64,000 bases of DNA, taken from assembly GCF_003710815.1 (NCBI RefSeq), contig NZ_RHHP01000015.1:186001-250000 (forward strand). The letters are read 5' to 3'. Source of the stretch: Brevibacillus centrosporus. Its GTDB lineage: Bacteria > Bacillota > Bacilli > Brevibacillales > Brevibacillaceae. A program made the position numbers and the translations under genes. Shown one piece after another: positions 55,080 through 63,083 of this stretch; the first letter of the stretch is position 1; each line of letters begins with the position of its first letter. Under the pieces are notes generated by a model. The model saw only the letters and a program-made list of their open reading frames with translations, was not told the origin of the DNA and did no database searches.

Positions 55080-55682
55080 TTAATGAAGACCTTTTAAGCT
55101 GCCCACCGTCAGTCCCTTTTTACCAGAGACAGGGGCCTGTGGATGGGTGATCACGGATGCTACGCCCAAAGGCGCGCTCGCCGATGCTTTCAGGTGATCA
55201 ACCTGATGAACATCGTGGCCTTCATCGTGATCAGTGAGATCCGTGGTATACACATCGGAAAAGCGCTCACTGAGCTTGCTCATGATGTCTTTCACCTGCA
55301 GATAGTCTGCATGTGTTTTTTCACGCATGCCATCGAGCTCCATGCGCGTCTCGTCATCCCGAAATTCGTACAGGGAAAGCTCCAGGTGCTCACGGAAATT
55401 GTGCAGTCCGAAGCGCTCCAGATTAATATCAGAAAGCAACTGGGACAGCTCGCGGTCACTCAATTGATCTGACTTTTTCTCGGCAGACAAAGATTCTAGA
55501 TGAGGAACCAGCTGCTGCAGGCGTCCCATGCGTTGTTCTTCTTCTTCAAGAATGTGATGGTAGTACAGACGAGTGTGCTCGTCCTGGGCAGCGTCAATAA
55601 TCGGCTGAATGATGCCCATGAAGCGATTGATGTAGCCTCTAGTGCGATCAAAAATGGTGTGCAGTTGTGTAAAGTCTTGCAC
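55080..55682 (-). CDS. IMEF encapsulin cargo protein (iron-mineralizing ferritin-like)
   Basis: 200 residues. A four-helix-type N-terminal domain (about 1-150) is rich in His/Glu/Asp, including YYHHILEEEEQRMGR and FREHLELSLYEFRDDE, suited to ferroxidase-type iron binding. A flexible linker follows, and the C-terminus carries LTVGSLKG, matching the IMEF loading peptide core TVGSL that docks inside the shell. GTG 55682 is chosen since AGGAGGTGG precedes it. Cargo-shell order and spacing are those of IMEF operons; the ferredoxin gene found in some is not seen. Confidence 0.92.
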   Translation of the reverse strand: MQDFTQLHTIFDRTRGYINRFMGIIQPIIDAAQDEHTRLYYHHILEEEEQRMGRLQQLVPHLESLSAEKKSDQLSDRELSQLLSDINLERFGLHNFREHLELSLYEFRDDETRMELDGMREKTHADYLQVKDIMSKLSERFSDVYTTDLTDHDEGHDVHQVDHLKASASAPLGVASVITHPQAPVSGKKGLTVGSLKGLH

Positions 55683-55717
55683 CCTACGCCACCTCCTCAC
55701 AAGTGATCTATTTCTTC

Positions 55718-55747
55718 ATTATACATTTGGAAAAATACACCGGGCAA
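55718..55747 (-). promoter_or_regulatory. Promoter of the encapsulin operon
   Basis: On the minus strand TTGCCC (complement of 55742-55747), 18-bp spacer, TATAAT (complement of 55718-55723). No Fur box overlaps it; the nearest lie about 150 bp away, in the divergent promoter. Confidence 0.65.
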
Positions 55748-55877
55748 GACGTATGTACATTTTCCTGGATTTGTTCTACTTAAAAAGGATTTCCGTTCCT
55801 TTTCCGTACAATTCAAGCTCTGAATCCAAGGTTTTATTAAGTTTTGTTATTTTACAAAAAAGATATCGTGGAGAGTA

Positions 55878-55934
55878 TTGTCAAACCTAAATGGGAATGA
55901 TAATATTTATCAATAATAGTGATATTCATTATCA
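55878..55934 (+). promoter_or_regulatory. Fur-controlled promoter with two Fur boxes
   Basis: TTGTCA (55878-55883), 17-bp spacer, TAATAT (55901-55906). Fur box 1, TGATAATATTTATCA (55898-55912), covers the -10. Fur box 2, TGATATTCATTATCA (55920-55934), lies just downstream. Both match the 7-1-7 consensus TGATAAT-N-ATTATCA with one mismatch. Confidence 0.85.
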
Positions 55935-55999
55935 ATTGAATAACTGAGAATCCGCATAGATCACATACACAATCAAAAATTTAGGGAGGTAACACGGTT

Positions 56000-56281
56000 A
56001 TGTCATCCATTCTAGTCATTGGCGGGGATCGCCTCGGGAATATTATCGAGTTCTTGCAAGAGAGGGGATTCCAAGAAATCCATCACGTAACGGGAAGAAA
56101 AAGCTCGCAAACCGGAGTGAAAATACCAACGGGTACACATATGATCCTGGTGCTGACTGACTACGTCAATCACAATCTGGCTAAAACCGTAAAGAGCCAG
56201 GCAAAAGACCGGGAGCTGCCCATTCTCTTTTGTAAGCGCTCGTGTTCGGCTATTGCCAAGGCTTTTCACATGACAGCGTAA
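56000..56281 (+). CDS. DUF2325 protein, Fur-regulated
   Basis: 93 residues, the common DUF2325 length: SSILVIGGDRLGNIIEFLQ, a central VTGRKS, ILVLTDYVNHNLAKTVKSQA and the Cys-containing ILFCKRSCSAI. The fold looks Rossmann-like; no reaction is known. The ATG follows GGGAGGT. Its two-Fur-box promoter makes it an iron-starvation gene, and it stands back-to-back with the encapsulin iron store, suggesting a shared role in iron handling (inference). Confidence 0.85.
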   Translation: MSSILVIGGDRLGNIIEFLQERGFQEIHHVTGRKSSQTGVKIPTGTHMILVLTDYVNHNLAKTVKSQAKDRELPILFCKRSCSAIAKAFHMTA

Positions 56282-56343
56282 ATACATATCATCGGTGGTG
56301 GACAGACTATCCTACGAGTCTGATACCAACGGAGGAATGTGCT

Positions 56344-56490
56344 ATGGAACAAAATCGCTTGCATGAATTGCCTCTTGCGCAACTGTCGAATGCACAGCTG
56401 CAACAGCTCAAACAGGCTGAGGAACAAATCAATTCAGATGGTCAAAATGTTTATCTGATCGCATACGAGAAACAAGCCCCGTCCCGCTAG
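56344..56490 (+). CDS. Small hypothetical protein (48 residues)
   Basis: ATG 56344 after GGAGGAATGTGCT; the product MEQNRLHELPLAQLSNAQLQ... is polar, Gln/Glu-rich and probably helical. No family recognised. It follows the DUF2325 gene by 62 bp, and a terminator stem begins within its last codons, so it is probably transcribed with DUF2325 and also under Fur control. Confidence 0.6.
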   Translation: MEQNRLHELPLAQLSNAQLQQLKQAEEQINSDGQNVYLIAYEKQAPSR

Positions 56491-56502
56491 ACGGGGTTTT
56501 TC
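56477..56502 (+). terminator. Terminator after the small gene
   Basis: The stem CCCCGTC/GACGGGG with a 6-nt loop, then TTTTT; it overlaps the stop codon. A second hairpin GGCTACGCC/GGCGCAGCC follows at 56535-56557 without a clear U-run. Confidence 0.82.
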
Positions 56503-56594
56503 CTATATGTCTATATGTGTACCCTTTTGGCATAGGCTACGCCGCTGTGGCGCAGCCAAGTTTACTTTTTCACGAATGGGTCCATGCAAGCGGC

Positions 56595-56858
56595 TTATTT
56601 GAACGCATATTGCTCCAGCTGGGATTTCAGGGCGTCAATCCCGATGGCAAAGCCAAGACATTGACTGGACTGGATGATAAAGGCGTTTAGACCAATGACT
56701 TCTCCGTTCAGATTGATGAGCGGTCCGCCGCTGTTGCCCGGATTGATGGCGGCATCTGTCTGAAAGATTTCTTCATACAAACGTTTGGCTACCTGCAATC
56801 TTCTGTTTTTTGCGCTGATGATACCAGCAGTGACCGAATTTTCCAAACCAAGTGGGGA
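56595..56858 (-). CDS. Trypsin-like (HtrA-type) serine protease, C-terminal part of an interrupted gene
   Basis: About 87 codons continuing the protease interrupted at 60174-60183. After the core comes [20 protein letters not shown], then the nucleophile box [19 protein letters not shown] (catalytic Ser) and the end [18 protein letters not shown]. There is no PDZ domain. Joined to the N-terminal part it makes a 240-residue protease. Alone it has no start signal and no His or Asp of the triad. Confidence 0.88.
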   Translation of the reverse strand, partial: SPLGLENSVTAGIISAKNRRLQVAKRLYEEIFQTDAAINPGNSGGPLINLNGEVIGLNAFIIQSSQCLGFAIGIDALKSQLEQYAFK

Positions 56859-56866
56859 GCCACTTG
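56849..56866. repeat. Left recombination core with palindrome
   Basis: The core CAAGTGGGGA (56849-56858) sits in CAAGTGG-GGAG-CCACTTG, a perfect inverted repeat (56849-56866) partly inside the element. It may help recombinase binding. Confidence 0.75.
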
Positions 56867-56894
56867 TTCCCGTAGAGGCAAAAACGAGCATGCA

Positions 56895-58352
56895 TCAGCG
56901 AAACTGCAGATCGGTCAGAATGACTTCTCGATTTCTTTGATGGGCAATTTGCGAGCAGGCTTGTGCTTCCATACGTGCAATGAGCTGAGTAGTGAGCTGC
57001 CTTTTTTCTTCGCGAGTCGCGAAATTCCAGATCATATCCCAATTCGTCAAGAAGCTTTCTTTGTTCGTACTATCGGGTACAGTTGACTCGGCCTCTGCTT
57101 TGGCAGGGGATGGCGGTATGGCTTGGGATGTTAGCTCGTGCAGCTTGGATCGAAAAACGTCCAAGGAAATCAAGCCATTCTCATAAGCATCTTCCCAGCG
57201 CTTTCGCTTTTGCGAGAGCGTTTTTTCTTTGTGTGCCTCGACTTGCTGCTGGCTGCTGCCTTCTGCCGATTGGACAGTCGCAGCTGCTTCCCGAGATTCT
57301 TTCGGATACTGCATGAGCTGCTGCAGGAGGGCCTTCTCCACCCGATCCTCGCGAAGGGCGACAGAGGGGCAGGAGGCATCGTGCTTGGCGGAACAAACGT
57401 AGTAGATGTGTGCGTTTTTATTTCCTGCATCTGTCTGCGAGCGTGTCACCTTTCCGCGCATGGGAGAGCCGCAGTGGGAGCAGTAAAGCAGGCCGGAGTA
57501 AAGAAAAGAGGATGCGAGGACGCGAGGATGCCGGGAGCTCCTGTCGCGGATCTTTTGCTGGACCTGAAGAAAGGTATGCTCATCGACGATTGCCGGATGT
57601 GTGGATTCCTCGAGGAGCCAATCCTCAGGGGGATTTTGACGCTGGGTAGAGTCAGCATGATTCCAACGCAGCGCCCCATAGTAGACTGGATTTTTGAGCA
57701 GGCGTAAAACGGCACTTGCGCACCAGGGGGCTCCATTTTTGCCCCTCGCCCCTAAGCTGTTCGCTTGTTCCGCAATTTGGCGCGGGGATGCTCCCTGTAG
57801 GTACTGTTCGAACATCGTGTGAACGGTGCCAGCTTCCCCCGGATGCAGCTGCAGGGCTCCATCGACGAGCACATAGCCAAAGGGCGGGGGACCACCGGGG
57901 CGCTTTCTTTCCTTGACCATTTGCTCCATGCCGAGCTTGACTCGTTCGGCTAGATTTTCCCGTTCCCACTGCGCGAGTGCGGCCACCAAAGTAATGAATA
58001 GCCTTCCCATAGCTGTAGTCGTATCGTAGACCTCTGTACAGCTCTTAAAATGCACGCTGCAGCGTTCGAACTCCTGCAGAAGCTGGTACAGATCGAGCAC
58101 AGACCGCGTGAGCCGATCTAGACGGTAGACGAGGACGACATCGATTTTTCCGCTTCGGACATCTTGTAAAAGTTCTGCCAGCGCTGGCCGGTTGGTATCC
58201 TTGGCACTGACGCCCTCATCCACGTAAAGCTTGCTGAGCGTCCAATCCTGAGAATGAACGTAAGAGAGCAGCTTTTCTCGCTGGGCAGGAATGGAAAATC
58301 CCTCGCGTGCCTGGTCCTCCGTGCTGACACGTATATAGACAGCTGTTCGCAT
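56895..58352 (-). CDS. Large serine recombinase
   Basis: 485 residues. The catalytic domain (about 1-145) begins MRTAVYIRVSTEDQAREGFS with the nucleophile Ser, followed by VLVYRLDRLTRS (active-site Arg). A recombinase domain follows (GGPPPFGYVL, PWCASAVLRLLKNPVYYGALRW), then a zinc ribbon (LYCSHCG ... YYVCSAKHDASC) and a coiled-coil tail (QVEAHKEKTLSQKRKRWEDA). ATG 58352 follows CAGGAGGGAAGCTC; the frame extends further upstream. It is the enzyme expected to excise or integrate the element. Confidence 0.94.
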   Translation of the reverse strand: MRTAVYIRVSTEDQAREGFSIPAQREKLLSYVHSQDWTLSKLYVDEGVSAKDTNRPALAELLQDVRSGKIDVVLVYRLDRLTRSVLDLYQLLQEFERCSVHFKSCTEVYDTTTAMGRLFITLVAALAQWERENLAERVKLGMEQMVKERKRPGGPPPFGYVLVDGALQLHPGEAGTVHTMFEQYLQGASPRQIAEQANSLGARGKNGAPWCASAVLRLLKNPVYYGALRWNHADSTQRQNPPEDWLLEESTHPAIVDEHTFLQVQQKIRDRSSRHPRVLASSFLYSGLLYCSHCGSPMRGKVTRSQTDAGNKNAHIYYVCSAKHDASCPSVALREDRVEKALLQQLMQYPKESREAAATVQSAEGSSQQQVEAHKEKTLSQKRKRWEDAYENGLISLDVFRSKLHELTSQAIPPSPAKAEAESTVPDSTNKESFLTNWDMIWNFATREEKRQLTTQLIARMEAQACSQIAHQRNREVILTDLQFR

Positions 58353-58423
58353 GAGCTTCCCTCCTGTGGCTGCAACGTTGCTAGAGTCTACAGCAGGAAG
58401 GGTTTGCTTATGCCTGGACAAAT

Positions 58424-58463
58424 AAAAAAAGCCCCGCAGCTCATCTTGGAGACGAGGCGGGGG
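58424..58463 (-). terminator. Terminator of the HxlR gene
   Basis: On the minus strand CCCCGC/GCGGGG with inner CTC-TCT/AGA-GAG pairing, followed by T7. It separates HxlR from the recombinase gene, which therefore needs its own promoter. Confidence 0.85.
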
Positions 58464-58464
58464 A

Positions 58465-58785
58465 CTACATCCACCGTTGACCCCATTCGTGAATGGATTC
58501 AATGACGGGACGCAGGTCTTTTCCTTTTTCCGTTAGGGTATATTCGATGCGAACAGGAATCTCTGGATACACTTTCCGTTCCAGAATTTCCAATTCCTCC
58601 AGTTCTTTTAACCGCTCGGACAACATTTTATCGCTCATTTGAGGAACCATTTCCCGGATGTCTTTAAAGCGTACCGCACCGCGCAACAGAACATGGAGGA
58701 TCAAGCCAGTCCAGCGTTTTCCCAGGACGTTGATCGCCCCTTCGTATTTCGGACACATGTGTTCGCCAGCAAAATCCTGATTCAT
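58465..58785 (-). CDS. HxlR-family transcriptional regulator
   Basis: 106 residues, winged helix. It starts MNQDFAGEHMCPKYEGAINV with the Cys near position 11 conserved in redox-sensing YodB/HypR types, then GKRWTGLILHVLLRG, SDKMLSERLKELEELEILER and VRIEYTLTEKG. The ATG follows AGAGGTGACTCGTC. It lies inside the recombinase element, divergent from the ATP-grasp gene, and could time expression of that gene or of the recombinase. Confidence 0.9.
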   Translation of the reverse strand: MNQDFAGEHMCPKYEGAINVLGKRWTGLILHVLLRGAVRFKDIREMVPQMSDKMLSERLKELEELEILERKVYPEIPVRIEYTLTEKGKDLRPVIESIHEWGQRWM

Positions 58786-59013
58786 GACGAGTCACCTCTA
58801 CCAAACATGTTTGAATTGATCTTTATTGTAGCACATGGACTTGAAAAAAGTAAGTAACATAAGTTTACCCTTGCATTTCTACTCATGTTCGCCTAAAAGC
58901 GGATAGGCTATGCACCCAATAAGCGGCAGGTCCAAGCCTGTTTCCCGTTAGGCTGTGCCAATGCCGGGCAAGGTGCACATACACTATGAAAAAGAGAAGG
59001 GATGAGTGCGGGT

Positions 59014-60138
59014 ATGTCACCCAAAAAGATCATCGGCATCTTGGCTTGGAGAGAGGGGAAGCGCTTCGGAGAACCGGAGTATCTGAGAAGGCTGGTTCAT
59101 GCGGGTCACTTGCTGGGGGCTGAGATATTTGTTTTCTCCCATCAAGACGTGTTCGCCAGCGAAAAGAAAATCAGAGGATTTGTCCCAAAGGAGTCAGGGG
59201 GATGGGAGAGCGGCTGGTTTGCTTGGCCGCAAATTGTGATCGATCGGTACCGCAGACGCGTGCCTGAATATATGAAGCTGCGACACGGCGGGCTTTTTGA
59301 TTTTGCCAATAGCCCTTTCAGCAAAAAATGGCGGGTTACCCAGCTACTCGCAAAGGATGCACGGGTGAAGCGCTGGATCCCGGAGACTCATGTCTATGCT
59401 CCCGCCACCTTGAAGACGATGCTGGTAAAGCATCCGATTCTTTATGTGAAGCCCGGGAATGGCACAGGAGGCAAAAGCATTCTGAAGGTCGCGGAACGCG
59501 GCAGCAAGTATCAGCTGTCTGGACGTGACAAAAACTATGCCCGCAAGACGGCGAGCCTATCCGATCCTGCGGAAGTCGGTAAATGGGTCAAGCGCTGGGT
59601 AAACGAGCAGCGCATTCGCGACGGCAATTTTTTGTTGCAGCAAGGACTGGATTTGGAGCTTGTGCCCGATCGTGTCACGGATGTGCGCCTGTTGATCCAA
59701 AAGGATAAGAAAGGCGAATGGCGGGTGACGGGATGCGCTGTCCGGGTGGGAGAGAAGGGGAGCTCGACGTCCAATTTGCACGGAGGAGGCAAGGCCCTTC
59801 CATTTCATCTGTTAGTTTCCAGGCGCTTTGGCGAGGAGCGGGCTCAAAAGATTCTTCAGGAATGTCACCATATGGCCCATCAGGTAGCGATGGTTCTGGA
59901 AGAGCATTTTGGCCGCATGATGGAATTCGGACTTGATATCGGGGTAGATGTGCAGGGCAAAACGTGGCTGATAGAGGTCAATCCAAAGCCTGGCCGCGAA
60001 GTATTCCAGCAGATGGGCGCACTGGATTTATACGCGGAAGCCATTTGCAGACCCGTACAATATGCCTGTTACCTGATTGAGGAAAAAACGAAGAGGCTGA
60101 CCAAAGAGGTGGAGCTGTCCTCGCGCCGGCGAAGGTAA
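59014..60138 (+). CDS. YheC/YheD-family ATP-grasp protein (endospore coat-associated type) carried by the element
   Basis: About 374 residues, full YheC/D length. The N-terminal domain (KKIIGILAWREGKRF ... WPQIVIDRYRRRVPEYM) is followed by ATP-grasp motifs ILYVKPGNGTGGKSILKV, VTDVRLLIQKD and the metal-binding end TWLIEVNPKPGRE. Relatives sit on Bacillus spore coats. ATG 59014 is preferred because the ATG at 59002 directly abuts the AGAAGG site. As passenger of an element that splits a protease gene, it links the element to sporulation (inference). Confidence 0.86.
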   Translation: MSPKKIIGILAWREGKRFGEPEYLRRLVHAGHLLGAEIFVFSHQDVFASEKKIRGFVPKESGGWESGWFAWPQIVIDRYRRRVPEYMKLRHGGLFDFANSPFSKKWRVTQLLAKDARVKRWIPETHVYAPATLKTMLVKHPILYVKPGNGTGGKSILKVAERGSKYQLSGRDKNYARKTASLSDPAEVGKWVKRWVNEQRIRDGNFLLQQGLDLELVPDRVTDVRLLIQKDKKGEWRVTGCAVRVGEKGSSTSNLHGGGKALPFHLLVSRRFGEERAQKILQECHHMAHQVAMVLEEHFGRMMEFGLDIGVDVQGKTWLIEVNPKPGREVFQQMGALDLYAEAICRPVQYACYLIEEKTKRLTKEVELSSRRRR

Positions 60139-60173
60139 GGCTGACCTTGCTGCGCTTTTTGGCTCTATGGCGA

Positions 60174-60183
60174 CAAGTGGGGA
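60174..60183. repeat. Right recombination core
   Basis: CAAGTGGGGA followed by ACC, a direct repeat of 56849-56858. In the protease frame it encodes Ser-Pro-Leu. Confidence 0.85.
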
Positions 60184-60642
60184 ACCGACACTGATGACCC
60201 ATTCGCCTACCTTGGTATGGCTGGAGTTGCCTAAAGCCAGTGGGTACAGCTTGCAGTCTGCATCGATTTTGATCACGGCGTAATCCCGCACACGATCGGA
60301 CAGAATCCGTTGTGCTTCGAATACACGGCCGTTAATCAGCTTGACGTAAATATTTTTGGATTTACCGATGACATGCTCACTGGTCAGGATGTACCCTTTG
60401 GGATGAAAAAGGAAGCCTGAACCAAAGCTGCGCTCCGTGGTGGATGGTGTTTCTTCTTCATTAATCAGGCTGCGTATCAAGGAATCCATGTTTTTGGAAT
60501 GGGGAGCGTCCTCGGTGACGATGGAGACCACTCCCTCTTGGACTCGTTCCACGATGGGCACAAAAAAGTTGAAGGGATGCAAACTGCTGCTGCTCACGGG
60601 GTACTTTACCCGCGTATATTGGGACCATTTTTTACTTTTCAC
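60174..60642 (-). CDS. Trypsin-like (HtrA-type) serine protease, N-terminal part of an interrupted gene
   Basis: About 156 codons from GTG 60642 (after GGGGGAGAAATCG) to the core. The segment holds VVSIVTEDA, the oxyanion-side FGSGFLFHPKGYILTSEHVIG (catalytic His), RVRDYAVIKID (catalytic Asp) and GEWVISVGSPL. Without excision translation runs on into element sequence (VAIEPKSA...) and stops after about 205 residues with no catalytic Ser. No signal peptide or membrane anchor is evident, so the protein is probably intracellular. Confidence 0.88.
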
Positions 60643-60935
60643 CGATTTCTCCCCCTACAGCAGATAGGTATGTATCATCTTATGGGGAGTGGATTGTGGA
60701 GGGAAGCCCAATTTTCCTAGCTTCGAGCATATATCACTGTTTATATATCATTATTTTTGATTGATATAATAAAGAAATAGCATTGGTATAATTATTAGAA
60801 TCGAATTATAATACATTTAGTTAAAGAATATTTTGAACATAAAGGCTGCGCGGATACTCGCAAAGCGTAGAGAATCGATCTGCCCGAGCCGACACAGAGA
60901 GAAAAGAAAAGAACGGTAATGGAGGATGCGAAGAG
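60643..60935. other. AT-rich intergenic region with PadR-gene promoter
   Basis: It holds ATATCA-N11-TGATAT at about 60741-60763 (possible operator) and a promoter-like TTGGTA-N18-TATAAT near 60784-60813. No gene is seen. Confidence 0.45.
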
Positions 60936-61475
60936 ATGGATGTAAAAACGATCATACTTGGCTTTTTGAGCTATGGTGAGATGAGTGGGTACGATATAAA
61001 GCAGGCATTTACCAACAGTATTGGCTTCTTTTATGATGCAAGCTTCGGGGCGATTTACCCAGCTTTGCGCAAGCTGGAAGAAGAAGGATACGTGACGAAG
61101 CAGGAAATCATTCAATCCGGCAAACCAAACAAAATTCTGTACCGCATTACAGAGCTCGGAAAAGAAACCTTCCTGCAGGAGATTCAGACGCCGATCGTTC
61201 CTGCTGTTCTCCGCTCCGATATGCTGGTTAAAATCTTCTTCGGAAAGAGCCGCAATGAAAAGGAACAGAAGGAATTGATGGAGAGCTGTATCGAAGTCCA
61301 GCGCCAGGTCTTGCAGCAAAGCCTTTCTACCTTTAAAAAGCTGGAAGCCTCTTTTGACGAGTATCAGCGCTTTTGCTGGGAATATACGATTCACCATTTG
61401 GAATCGACGATTGCGTTCCTGGAACAAAAGTCGTCTACTCTGCTGAAACAGCCCGCTTACTCAGGTTCATACTAA
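60936..61475 (+). CDS. PadR-family transcriptional regulator
   Basis: 179 residues. PadR winged helix: ILGFLSYGEMSGYDIKQAF, GAIYPALRKLEEEGYVTKQ, ITELGKETF; then a C-terminal helical dimerization domain (Vir type). The ATG follows GGAGGATGCGAAG. Single gene; target unknown. Confidence 0.9.
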   Translation: MDVKTIILGFLSYGEMSGYDIKQAFTNSIGFFYDASFGAIYPALRKLEEEGYVTKQEIIQSGKPNKILYRITELGKETFLQEIQTPIVPAVLRSDMLVKIFFGKSRNEKEQKELMESCIEVQRQVLQQSLSTFKKLEASFDEYQRFCWEYTIHHLESTIAFLEQKSSTLLKQPAYSGSY

Positions 61476-61592
61476 CACAAGCCAAGTTTATGCCAAACCA
61501 AAAGTGAAGACTAGATGGTAGGATCCCCTCATTGTAGACAGAAAGGAGCAAGCGCTTACTATGTCTATGATGGGGGGATTTTCCTTCAAGCA

Positions 61593-61620
61593 ACGCGGGT
61601 AATTCCTCCCGCGTTTTTTT
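61593..61620 (+). terminator. Terminator
   Basis: The stem ACGCGGG/CCCGCGT with an 8-nt loop and T7. Confidence 0.82.
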
Positions 61621-61809
61621 ATGGGGAAAAGGGTCGTACCTCCGGGAGTCACATCCGTTACAATTCGGGCACTAGGAGCAAGGGGAGGGCGGTTTGGAGC
61701 AGGCAATAAAGAAGGCACAACATCCAAAAGCTCCTGTGCATACAGGGGCTTTTATCTTGTTTCGTCCTCTTGTTAGTGCGGATCGCCTACATTCTGTTCC
61801 ACAAAAATG

Positions 61810-61850
61810 AAGCGACCAAAGCCCGTTTGAATATCGGACTCAGGTCGCTT
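61810..61850 (-). terminator. Terminator of the M29 aminopeptidase gene
   Basis: AAGCGACC/GGTCGCTT, followed on the minus strand by CATTTTTG. Confidence 0.7.
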
Positions 61851-61905
61851 TGATTGCCGCATGCTTGCCCTAGGGGAGAGTGCTTCCCTTTTTCGGCTTG
61901 CCGTC

Positions 61906-63018
61906 TTACTTCAGATTTTCCGGATTGAGGCACTCGAGCTCTGGAATCACAAATCGTCCATCCTTGCGAATCAGACGATCATCAAACCAGATCTCTCCGC
62001 CGCCCCATTCAGGGCGCTGGATCATGACGAGATCCCAGTGAATGGAGGATTTGTTGCCATTGAACGCTTCGTCATAGGCTTGGCCTGGGGTAAAGTGGAA
62101 GCTGCCATCGATTTTTTCGTCAAACAAAATGTCTTTCATCGGGTTTTGGATGAAAGGATTCACTCCAATGGCAAACTCCCCAACGTAACGAGCGCCTTCA
62201 TCCGTATCGAATACCTCGTTGATTTTTTCCGTATCGTTGGCAGTAGCCTCGATGATTTTGCCATCCTTGAAAGTCAGCTTAATATTGTCGTAGGTGTAGC
62301 CTTGGTACGGCGAAGGAGTGTTGTAGGAAATCGTCCCGTTTACCGAATCGCGCACAGGCGCTGTAAACACTTCCCCGTCAGGAATATTGGCGTTTCCAGC
62401 GCATTTGATGGCGGGAATTCCTTTGATGGAGAAAGTCAGGTCGGTGCCAGGACCAGTCAGGCGGACTTTGTCTGTCTTTTCCATCAGCTCGACCAGGCTG
62501 TCCATCGCACTGTCCATTTTGCCGTAATCCAACGTGCACACCTTGAAATAGAAATCCTCGAAGCCATCCGTGCTCATGTTGGCGAGCTGCGCCATGGATG
62601 GATTCGGGTAGCGGAGCACGACCCATTTCGTTTCCGGTACACGTACGTCCAGAACCGGACGCATCAACAGCTTGGAGTACAGCTGCATTTTATCACCAGG
62701 GACGTCTGCCAGCTCGCTGATGTTATCGCCGCCACGGATCCCGATGTAGCAGTCCATTTTTTTCATAAAGGAGACATCCGCATCGCGCATGACACCCAGC
62801 TGCGTTTCATTTGCTCCAAGCAGAAGCTCACGCTGGATCGTTTGGTCGATCAGCTGCACATAAGGGTGGCCGCCTGCTTCGTATACCTTGCTGATGACAG
62901 CTTTCACCAAATCATGAACTTGGCCGATCGCGTAAATCAATACGTTTTCACCGGGCTGCACGGTAGTGGAGTAGTTCACCAGTACATCTGCCAGTTGTTC
63001 GATACGAGAATCTTTCAT
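61906..63018 (-). CDS. M29-family aminopeptidase (AmpS/PepS type)
   Basis: 370 residues, the M29 thermophilic aminopeptidase family, which uses a two-metal centre to remove N-terminal residues from peptides. Typical stretches are ALADVLVNYSTTVQPGENV-like start, ANMSTDGFEDFYFKVC, the metal-site region NIPDGEVFTAPVRDSVNG, EFAIGVNPFI and IHWDLVMIQRPEWGGGEIWFDD. ATG 63018 is preferred (GAGGGA upstream); the frame extends to 63048. Probably a cytosolic housekeeping peptidase. Confidence 0.92.
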   Translation of the reverse strand: MKDSRIEQLADVLVNYSTTVQPGENVLIYAIGQVHDLVKAVISKVYEAGGHPYVQLIDQTIQRELLLGANETQLGVMRDADVSFMKKMDCYIGIRGGDNISELADVPGDKMQLYSKLLMRPVLDVRVPETKWVVLRYPNPSMAQLANMSTDGFEDFYFKVCTLDYGKMDSAMDSLVELMEKTDKVRLTGPGTDLTFSIKGIPAIKCAGNANIPDGEVFTAPVRDSVNGTISYNTPSPYQGYTYDNIKLTFKDGKIIEATANDTEKINEVFDTDEGARYVGEFAIGVNPFIQNPMKDILFDEKIDGSFHFTPGQAYDEAFNGNKSSIHWDLVMIQRPEWGGGEIWFDDRLIRKDGRFVIPELECLNPENLK

Positions 63019-63083
63019 AGGAAGAGTATCCCTCGCTTTCCATATCATTCAGTATGTATTGTACACAACACGCACACAAAAAA

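Larger units (their letters stand above)
56849..60183. mobile_element. 3,325-bp serine-recombinase intervening element inside a protease gene
   Basis: Bounded by direct copies of CAAGTGGGGA at 56849-56858 and 60174-60183 (13 bp, CAAGTGGGGA-G/A-CC, with one mismatch). It holds a serine recombinase, an HxlR regulator and a YheC/YheD ATP-grasp gene. The recombinase stop is 36 bp from one core and the ATP-grasp stop 35 bp from the other. Excision would leave one core and fuse 469 and 254 bp into a 723-bp ORF (241 codons with stop), reading GSPLGLEN across the joint. This is the structure of skin-like sporulation elements. Confidence 0.88.
61476..61905. other. Non-coding region with stacked hairpins
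   Basis: No gene is recognised in 430 bp. There are four hairpins: GATCCCC-TCAT..TAGACA paired with TGTCTA..ATG-GGGGGAT (61522-61580, long stem), ACGCGGG/CCCGCGT with T7 (61593-61620), AAAAGC-TCCTGT/ACAGG-GGCTTTT (61726-61753) and AAGCGACC/GGTCGCTT (61810-61850). The last is the minus-strand terminator of the aminopeptidase. The first two could be tandem terminators of the PadR gene or part of a small RNA. Confidence 0.5.

Noticed and set aside
56849..60183. Considered as a prophage or transposon with terminal inverted repeats
   Set aside because: There are no structural phage genes, no transposase and no terminal inverted repeats; the direct cores plus serine recombinase fit a site-specific intervening element.
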